From assembly GCA_023248215.1 (NCBI GenBank), contig JAHFEW010000004.1, positions 1 to 64,000 of the forward strand: a stretch of 64,000 nucleotides of DNA, read 5' to 3'. Each line of letters begins with the position of its first letter. Positions within the stretch are counted from its first letter, which is position 1. The DNA comes from Nitrospira sp. Its GTDB lineage: Bacteria; Nitrospirota; Nitrospiria; Nitrospirales; Nitrospiraceae. This document shows positions 58,499-64,000 of the stretch, in pieces. Made by a program: the position numbers and the translations under genes. The notes beneath the pieces are model-generated. The model was not told the origin of the DNA. It did not search any database and worked only from the letters and a program-made list of their open reading frames with translations.

Positions 58499-60736
58499 CT
58501 ATGACGTGCCGTGATTGAGGCGCCGATATTCCCCATAACTGCGCAGGACTCGCTTCACGTACAACCGGGTTTCCTGATAGGGAATGAGCTCAACGAACTC
58601 ATCTTGATCCCGTCCATGGTGCACCGCGATCCAATTGTTGACGGCAATCGGGCCGGCATTATAGGCCGCAACTGCATACGCGAGATTCCCGCCATATTGG
58701 TCGAGCAACTGGCCGAGGTAACGCACCCCGAGCCGAATATTGGTTTCCCGATCAAACAATTCTTCCCGCCCGACGGTCGGGAACCCATAACGCTGAGCCA
58801 CCGCATTCGCCGTGACCGGCATAAGCTGCATCAACCCCACCGCCCCCACGACCGAGAGGGCCTTCTCATCATATTGGCTCTCCTCACGGATGATCGCGGC
58901 GGCCAGGTAAGGATCGACCGCAACAACACCCTGCGCGGCAATTGTCGGAAGAAGACCGGTCGGATAGGCCACGGTCCAAAGAGCTGGCGCCGTCGGCAGC
59001 CCGCTACGCTCCAGTTTCTCTCGAAAATGCACCTTGGCCACGCGTAACGCCGGATGGTACGCCCCCACTTCGCTGAGCAACGTCGAAAAGGCCAGCAGCA
59101 CGTCCTGATCCCGGCTGTATTGTTCCGTTAGAACCCCCAGTTCACGGGCTGCATCCTGGGAGAACCCCAGGGTCTTGAGTTCAATCCCCCGTTGATAGAC
59201 CGCATGTCGTTCGATTTCAGGCCGCCGATTTTCAGGCAAGCGCTCACCGGCCTCGCCCACCGGACTCTCAACTGCCGCAACAACCGGAATAGCCAGCGGC
59301 AAGGAGGCCCGTCGCGCGGCCAACTGGCAATAGTAGCTATACGCGTATCGCTGACAGACTCGCGCGTACTGCTCGGCAGCAGCAGTATTTTTTTCGCGTT
59401 CATCGGCTCGCGCCGCCCAATACATCGCCTGGGGTTCGAATCCGTTGACATGCAACTCGACCACGGCACGAAACGTCTCCGCTGCCTCCCGATACCGCGC
59501 GGTCCGGTATTGCACCCATCCAGCACGCCACAGGCCTTCCGCACGCTGGCTCGCCGAATCTCCGAGTTTCGCGACCTGCCGGAACATGCCGATCGCCTCA
59601 TCGAATTGCCCCTGATCCTCCAACCACACTCCGGCAAAAAGGTGCACCAGCGCCCGCTGGTCACCACCCAGGGAACCCTGGGCCACCGATCTCGCCAACT
59701 CGATGAGTTTGTCGCCCTGATTCTGCCGCAGATAGACCCGTGCCAGCCAGACCGTGGCTTCCGAGGACTCTTGCACACGGTCGGCAACCAGCCCGCGAAA
59801 GGTCTCCCGCGCCTGGTCATATTGCTTGAGCCGAACATAGGCCACACCCAACTTGAGCCGGGCGTCAAACCGTCGAGGATGCACCGGGCTCAGGGTCAGG
59901 AAGCGGCGCAGCTCTTCGACTGCCTCACCTTGCATGGCCGACGCCAGAAAGGCTTGCGCACGGATAGAGTGGTCTTCAGCCGTCGGCGTCCATGCTTCCC
60001 CTCCCACAGCCGTATCCAGTCGCGCTTTCGCATCGCGCGCCTCGGGTGCATGCGGATACCGTAACCAGAGCTGCTTCAAGGCGGCGCGCGCTTCCGGAAA
60101 TCGATTCTCTCGAGTGTGGCACTCGGCCTGATGCCACAGCGCCAGCGGAGCAGCCGTATCCTTGTCCCCGAGGGCCACAGCCCGCTCTAACCATTCCACG
60201 GCCCGAAAACAGACATTCGCGCTATACCAGGCCTCGCCCGTGCGGTAGGCTGCCTTGGCGATCAGGTTCGAATCCGGCACAAGCTTCGGGATCGTCTCCA
60301 GCAACTCAGCGGCCTGGATGGGTTCGTTCAGCTTCAGGAGCGATTCCCCGATCCAGAGCCGAAGGTAATCGTCCAGGACCGGCATGTCCGGTTGGGCAGC
60401 GCGGAGGAGTTTCACCGCTTCGGCAGGCTCCCGCTCGATCAAGAGGACTCCGAGCACCACCCCGGCCCGTTTCGCCCAGATCGTCGAAGGATACAGGTCC
60501 ATGACCGACCGCAATTGGTCGATTTTCAGCATCATCGTTTGGTCGCGTTGAGCTGGGGGACCTGAGCGCTCGTTGATCGCCACAGCCGAACGGAAACAGT
60601 CTTCAGCGGAGACACAGGGAGCAGGGAGAGCGGGCAGGGGGGGCGGTGGTTCGGCCGTGGCCGTCGACAGCGCACACGACAACAGAAACCACATTGTAAG
60701 AGCCGTCGAAATGGTCCGCCAAGGCAATGCCGTCAC
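58499..60736 (-). CDS. Soluble lytic murein transglycosylase with TPR-like helices
   Basis: A signal peptide (TALTMWFLLSCALSTATAEP) is followed by about 530 residues of TPR-like helices (AFLASAMQGEAVEELRRFLT, KLGVAYVRLKQYDQARETFR, EGLWRAGWVQYRTARYREAA), and a C-terminal SLT domain: YLAAAIIREESQYDEKALSV with catalytic Glu, VGAVGLMQLMPVTANAVAQR, LGVRYLGQLLDQYGGNLAYA and VAAYNAGPIAVNNWI. It cuts peptidoglycan glycan strands. Length of 745 is near that of Slt70. Confidence 0.94.
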   Translation of the reverse strand: MTALPWRTISTALTMWFLLSCALSTATAEPPPPLPALPAPCVSAEDCFRSAVAINERSGPPAQRDQTMMLKIDQLRSVMDLYPSTIWAKRAGVVLGVLLIEREPAEAVKLLRAAQPDMPVLDDYLRLWIGESLLKLNEPIQAAELLETIPKLVPDSNLIAKAAYRTGEAWYSANVCFRAVEWLERAVALGDKDTAAPLALWHQAECHTRENRFPEARAALKQLWLRYPHAPEARDAKARLDTAVGGEAWTPTAEDHSIRAQAFLASAMQGEAVEELRRFLTLSPVHPRRFDARLKLGVAYVRLKQYDQARETFRGLVADRVQESSEATVWLARVYLRQNQGDKLIELARSVAQGSLGGDQRALVHLFAGVWLEDQGQFDEAIGMFRQVAKLGDSASQRAEGLWRAGWVQYRTARYREAAETFRAVVELHVNGFEPQAMYWAARADEREKNTAAAEQYARVCQRYAYSYYCQLAARRASLPLAIPVVAAVESPVGEAGERLPENRRPEIERHAVYQRGIELKTLGFSQDAARELGVLTEQYSRDQDVLLAFSTLLSEVGAYHPALRVAKVHFREKLERSGLPTAPALWTVAYPTGLLPTIAAQGVVAVDPYLAAAIIREESQYDEKALSVVGAVGLMQLMPVTANAVAQRYGFPTVGREELFDRETNIRLGVRYLGQLLDQYGGNLAYAVAAYNAGPIAVNNWIAVHHGRDQDEFVELIPYQETRLYVKRVLRSYGEYRRLNHGTS

Positions 60737-60812
60737 AATCTCGTCCTGAGCAGAGGGTGAACCGAGCCTATTATATCGTAACGCGGTGCAAACGCGACCA
60801 CGTTCGCCTTGC

Positions 60813-60842
60813 TTGTCACAAGTTTTTTCCCTGTGCTAGGCT
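60813..60842 (+). promoter_or_regulatory. Predicted rlmN promoter, giving a leaderless transcript
   Basis: TTGTCA (60813-60818) and TAGGCT (60837-60842), 18 bases apart, with a TG one base before the -10. The expected start (about 60849) coincides with the rlmN ATG, and no Shine-Dalgarno sequence lies before it. Confidence 0.5.
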
Positions 60843-60848
60843 CCAGCC

Positions 60849-61937
60849 ATGAACCAGGAGGCCGACATACATACCAATCTCCTAGCCTTGACCGAAAACG
60901 GGATGGCCGCGTTCGTCGCCCCACTCGGGTGGCCAGCCTATCGCGCGTCACAAATCTTGCGCTGGCTCTACCAGAAACGTGTCCGCACCTTCGCCGACAT
61001 GACGAATCTCTCGCAGCGGGAGCGTTCGCACCTGACGGCCTGCTGCACGATCGAACGAACCTCGGACGTCCAAATTTTTTCGTCACAGGATGGAACGAAG
61101 AAATTTGTGCTGACGCTGGCTGATGGCCATCAGGTGGAATGCGTCCTCATCCCGGACGAGGACCGGCTCACCCTCTGCCTGTCCACGCAGGTGGGCTGTA
61201 CACTCGATTGCGGGTTTTGCCTGACCGGCACGCTCGGGCTTCAACGCAATCTCCGCGCCCATGAGATCATCGACCAGGTACTCCTCGCCCAAGACCACGT
61301 GGGTAAGGGCGAGCGATTGACGAACCTGGTGTTTATGGGCATGGGTGAACCACTGGCCAACCTCGACGCGGTTGCTGACGCCGTCGCACGCCTCACCAAT
61401 CAAACCTGGGGACTGGGGTTTTCGCCTCGCCGTATCACGATCTCCACGGCGGGACTCGCCTCACGGATCAAAGACGTGGCCCCCCTGAAAGTGAACCTGG
61501 CCATTTCGCTGAATGCGACCACCGACGAGCTCCGACGCCAAATCATGCCGGCCGCCAACCGGCTCCATTCCCTCCAAGCCCTGCTCGCCGCCTGTCGTGC
61601 GTATCCGCTGGCAGAACGCGATCGTCTGACCTTTGAATATGTTCTCCTCGCGGATGTCAACGATCATGCCGACGATGCCACCCGACTGATCAAATTACTC
61701 CGTGGCCTCCGCTGCAAGGTCAACCTCATTGCCTTCAACCCCTTTCCGGGCAGTCCCTATAGACGCCCCTCGGACGGGGCGATCGAAACCTTTCAGGACA
61801 CCCTTCGCAAGGGCCATGTGGACGTGTACCTCCGCCGCAGCCGCGGCCGCGATGTGTTGGGCGCCTGCGGGCAACTTGGTCGCATCGAGGGAGCTAAGGC
61901 CTCGGTTGCCTTGACACAGATTGAAACCCGTTGTTAG
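60849..61937 (+). CDS. rlmN: 23S rRNA (adenine2503-C2)-methyltransferase RlmN
   Basis: The radical-SAM motif is STQVGCTLDCGFCLTGTLGL (CxxxCxxC), with NLVFMGMGEPLANLDAVADA, RRITISTAGLASRIKDVAPL, NLAISLNATTDELRRQIMPA, FEYVLLADVNDHADDATRLI and the C-terminal Cys GRDVLGACGQL. It methylates A2503 of 23S rRNA and A37 of some tRNAs. Length of 362 is normal. No ribosome-binding site is seen. Confidence 0.97.
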   Translation: MNQEADIHTNLLALTENGMAAFVAPLGWPAYRASQILRWLYQKRVRTFADMTNLSQRERSHLTACCTIERTSDVQIFSSQDGTKKFVLTLADGHQVECVLIPDEDRLTLCLSTQVGCTLDCGFCLTGTLGLQRNLRAHEIIDQVLLAQDHVGKGERLTNLVFMGMGEPLANLDAVADAVARLTNQTWGLGFSPRRITISTAGLASRIKDVAPLKVNLAISLNATTDELRRQIMPAANRLHSLQALLAACRAYPLAERDRLTFEYVLLADVNDHADDATRLIKLLRGLRCKVNLIAFNPFPGSPYRRPSDGAIETFQDTLRKGHVDVYLRRSRGRDVLGACGQLGRIEGAKASVALTQIETRC

Positions 61938-61940
61938 CAT
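61911..61940 (+). promoter_or_regulatory. Promoter of M16 peptidase operon inside the end of rlmN
   Basis: TTGACA (61911-61916) and TAGCAT (61935-61940) are 18 bases apart. The -35 lies in the last codons of rlmN. The start, near 61947, leaves about 5 bases before the ATG, so this transcript is nearly leaderless. Confidence 0.6.
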
Positions 61941-61951
61941 GTTCTTCGTAC

Positions 61952-63346
61952 ATGCCTAGACAGAGCACAGCCCCCAGTTCGTTGCGCACCGGTTGGTCCG
62001 TTTTAGCCTTTTCACTCCTCATTATTCTCGTCATTTCCATTTGCCAGACCCCTTCGGCCCATGCCATCGAGCCCAGAGAGTTCACCCTGTCGAATGACAT
62101 GAAGGTGATCCTGGTGGAAGTCCCGAAGGCTCCTGTCGCCACCGTACAGGTCTGGTACAAGGTAGGTTCACGGAATGAGGTCATGGGGCGAGCCGGGTTG
62201 TCGCACATGCTGGAACATATGATGTTCAAAGGCACCGCAAAGTATCCCAAGGGCACCTTCTCCCGCCTCGTTCGCAAGAACGGCGGATTGGACAATGCCT
62301 TCACCAGTCAGGACTTTACCGCGTACTTTGAAAACCTGGCCGCCGATCGTGTCATGCTGGCCCTCGAACTCGAAGCCGACCGGATGCAGGGGCTGATCCT
62401 CGACGCCAACGAATTCAAGACCGAACGGGAAGTCGTCAAGGAGGAGCGGCGGCTCCGCAACGAAGATGATCCGCAAGGCGCGCTGGTCGAAGCGCTGTTC
62501 GCGCAGGCCTTCATGAGCCACCCGTACCACTGGCCGGTGATCGGATGGTTCTCCGACCTCGACGCGATGAATCTTGACGATCTCCAGCGCCACTACGATA
62601 CCTACTATTCACCGAACAACGCCACCTTGCTCGTCGTCGGCGACATCAAGGCGGACACATTGCTCCCGACAATCGCCAAACTCTTCGAGCCGATTCCCAA
62701 AGGCCCGTCACCCAAACCGCTGGCCGTCACGGAAGCTCAACAGCGCGGCGAGCGCCGCTTCCTCTTGAAGCGTGAAGCGCAAGTGCCCTTCGTCATGATG
62801 GGGTACCGCGTTCCCAACTATTTCAGCGACGATTCCTATGCCTTGAACGTGCTCGAGTCGATTTTTTCCCATGGCAAGAGCGCCCGGCTCTACCAGAGTC
62901 TTGTCTACGAACAAAAAACCGCCCTGGCAGTGGGCGCTGACTACGGACTGATGCAGGCCGACCCGGGACTGTTTTACTTCTATGCGGTGGTAAAACCGGG
63001 CGAGAAAGTCGAAGCCGTCGAAGAGGCGGTGATCAAGGAGATCCACCGGCTGCAAACCGAGCCCCCAAGCGAGCTAGAACTCCAGCGCGCCAAAAATCAG
63101 ATCGAGGCGGCCCACATTTTCGAGCAGGATTCGAATTTCCGCCAGGCCATGCTGCTGGGGGAAGCCGAGACAATAGGCGCAGGATGGCGCAAAGTCAGCC
63201 AGTTTGTGGAGCGCACCCGCGCCGTCACGGCACAAGACGTCCAGCGTGTCGCATCGCAATACCTGACTGCCGATATGCGCACCACGGGAACGCTGATTCC
63301 CCAACCTCCGCAAGCACAGGCGGCTTCACCGACCCAATCCCACTAG
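61952..63346 (+). CDS. M16-family zinc peptidase, catalytic member
   Basis: A signal peptide (AFSLLIILVISICQTPSAHA) precedes an M16 domain with the inverted zinc motif HMLEHMMFKGTAKYPKGTF (HxxEH, with the second Glu in LALELEADRMQ). The second half is the non-catalytic domain of the fold (KREAQVPFVMMGYRVPNYFS, ANNQIEAAHIF-like region). It is exported and probably degrades peptides in the periplasm. The next gene encodes its inactive partner. Confidence 0.93.
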   Translation: MPRQSTAPSSLRTGWSVLAFSLLIILVISICQTPSAHAIEPREFTLSNDMKVILVEVPKAPVATVQVWYKVGSRNEVMGRAGLSHMLEHMMFKGTAKYPKGTFSRLVRKNGGLDNAFTSQDFTAYFENLAADRVMLALELEADRMQGLILDANEFKTEREVVKEERRLRNEDDPQGALVEALFAQAFMSHPYHWPVIGWFSDLDAMNLDDLQRHYDTYYSPNNATLLVVGDIKADTLLPTIAKLFEPIPKGPSPKPLAVTEAQQRGERRFLLKREAQVPFVMMGYRVPNYFSDDSYALNVLESIFSHGKSARLYQSLVYEQKTALAVGADYGLMQADPGLFYFYAVVKPGEKVEAVEEAVIKEIHRLQTEPPSELELQRAKNQIEAAHIFEQDSNFRQAMLLGEAETIGAGWRKVSQFVERTRAVTAQDVQRVASQYLTADMRTTGTLIPQPPQAQAASPTQSH

Positions 63347-63359
63347 TGAGCGGATCCTG

Positions 63360-64000
63360 ATGACTCGACCACAGACCACGTCTCTGCCACACCGCCCAAA
63401 AGGATACCAGCCCACAGGCCTGCTCCTGCTGGGGATACTCTGCACCACGGTCTGCGCTCCCTTTGCATCTGCGCGGGCCGCCGAGATCGTTCCCACCCGA
63501 TCTGTCACCGCGAATGGCATCACTGTCTTGTTTCTCGAACAACATTTCATCCCTACAGTGGAAATTCACGCGCTCGTAAAGGTGGGGTCGGCACAGGACC
63601 CACCGGACAAAGCCGGCCTGGCGAATCTCACCGCCAGCCTGTTGGACGAAGGCACCGTCACCCGGACCTCTCGACAAATCGCCGAACAGATCGATTTCGT
63701 GGGGGGCTCGCTCGAAGCCCACGCAGCAGAGGATTTCACTACCGCCTCAGCCCGCGTGCTTAAGAAGGATGCGGACCTGGGCTTTGCGCTCCTGGCCGAC
63801 ATGCTTCAGCACCCGGCGTTCCACAAGCAGGAGTTCGAGCGGGTCCGCACGCAGATCCTCGGCGAAATCATCAGCGATGACGACGATCCCGGCAACGTGG
63901 CTATGAAGGCCTTCCATCAATTGATTTTTCACGGCCATCCCTACAGCTGGCCGGCCCATGGCACAGAAGAGACGCTGAACAAGATCACGGTGGCCGATAT
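63360..64000 (+). CDS. M16-family protein, non-catalytic partner (cut by window end)
   Basis: A signal peptide (TGLLLLGILCTTVCAPFASA) is followed by an M16 fold (ITVLFLEQHFIPTVEIHALV, KVGSAQDPPDKAGLANLTAS, LLDEGTVTRTSRQIAEQID, GGSLEAHAAEDFTTASARVL) in which the HxxEH site is replaced by NLTASLLDEG. It therefore cannot bind zinc and should pair with the preceding active subunit, as in two-subunit M16 peptidases. ATG 63360 is 13 bases after the stop of the first gene. The C-terminal half lies beyond the window. Confidence 0.9.
   Translation, partial: MTRPQTTSLPHRPKGYQPTGLLLLGILCTTVCAPFASARAAEIVPTRSVTANGITVLFLEQHFIPTVEIHALVKVGSAQDPPDKAGLANLTASLLDEGTVTRTSRQIAEQIDFVGGSLEAHAAEDFTTASARVLKKDADLGFALLADMLQHPAFHKQEFERVRTQILGEIISDDDDPGNVAMKAFHQLIFHGHPYSWPAHGTEETLNKITVAD

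Noticed and set aside
60686..60704. TTGTAAGAGCCGTCGAA in the transglycosylase leader as a CRP-type site
   Set aside because: The second half-site is absent and no -10 lies at the right distance.

Overview
The window looks like a chromosomal segment from a member of the Nitrospirota, most likely a Nitrospira-type bacterium. This is an inference from moderately high GC, protein style and the many extracytoplasmic redox and metal proteins; no rRNA or other phylogenetic marker is present to prove it. I found no rRNA, no convincing tRNA and no CRISPR array.

The left two thirds (1-45 kb) is accessory in character. It starts with a frameshifted TPR lipoprotein, a VapBC-type and a BrnTA-type toxin-antitoxin pair, and a minus-strand set of an ECF sigma factor, a His-rich DUF4396 membrane protein, a lipoprotein and an outer-membrane barrel protein. 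At 7.3-10.1 kb lies a run of small stress genes (K/E-rich exported protein, DUF1328, CsbD, BON, DUF2934, Hsp20). After a ligase remnant and several small domain-of-unknown-function genes comes a truncated-haemoglobin lipoprotein whose 842-bp neighbourhood is repeated almost perfectly 12.9 kb downstream. Between the two copies are a thioredoxin-fold/TVP38 pair, a CRP/FNR-type regulator, a complete bufferin-type operon (DUF2282 precursor, DUF692 MNIO enzyme, DUF2063 partner, DoxX), AhpD, tautomerase, DsrE and zinc-ribbon genes, and a MerR-AhpD-DsrE operon. Transposase fragments (IS3, IS5-like) sit beside the second copy.

From 27 to 45 kb there are a large SWIM/SNF2 helicase, a 2-kb stretch of decayed transposase DNA, a set of two cupredoxin-like and two mono-haem DUF3365 exported proteins, an arsenosugar-type operon (ArsM-like methyltransferase, ArsS radical SAM, PiT transporter), an ORF-less group II intron, an outer-membrane protein, and a classical ars operon (arsR-arsM-acr3-arsC) with two ArsR-type operators.

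The right third (45-64 kb) is housekeeping: hflKC, fhs, an M23 peptidase, cutA, a rhodanese, a sugar-nucleotide epimerase, tlyA-xseB-xseA-ymdB family-rny, zapA/zapB-like, a lytic transglycosylase, rlmN and an M16 peptidase pair cut by the window end.

The main unlisted signal is a shared palindrome, TGTRA-N6-YYACA, found upstream of five transcription units: the CRP-like regulator itself, the thioredoxin-fold/TVP38 pair, the bufferin operon, a DsrE gene and the ArsM-ArsS-PiT operon. In three of them the palindrome centre lies exactly 29.5 bp from the first base of a plausible -10 hexamer, which is class II CRP geometry (-41.5). In the other two it is within one base. This suggests a compact local regulon joining copper-peptide, thiol/sulfur and arsenic functions.
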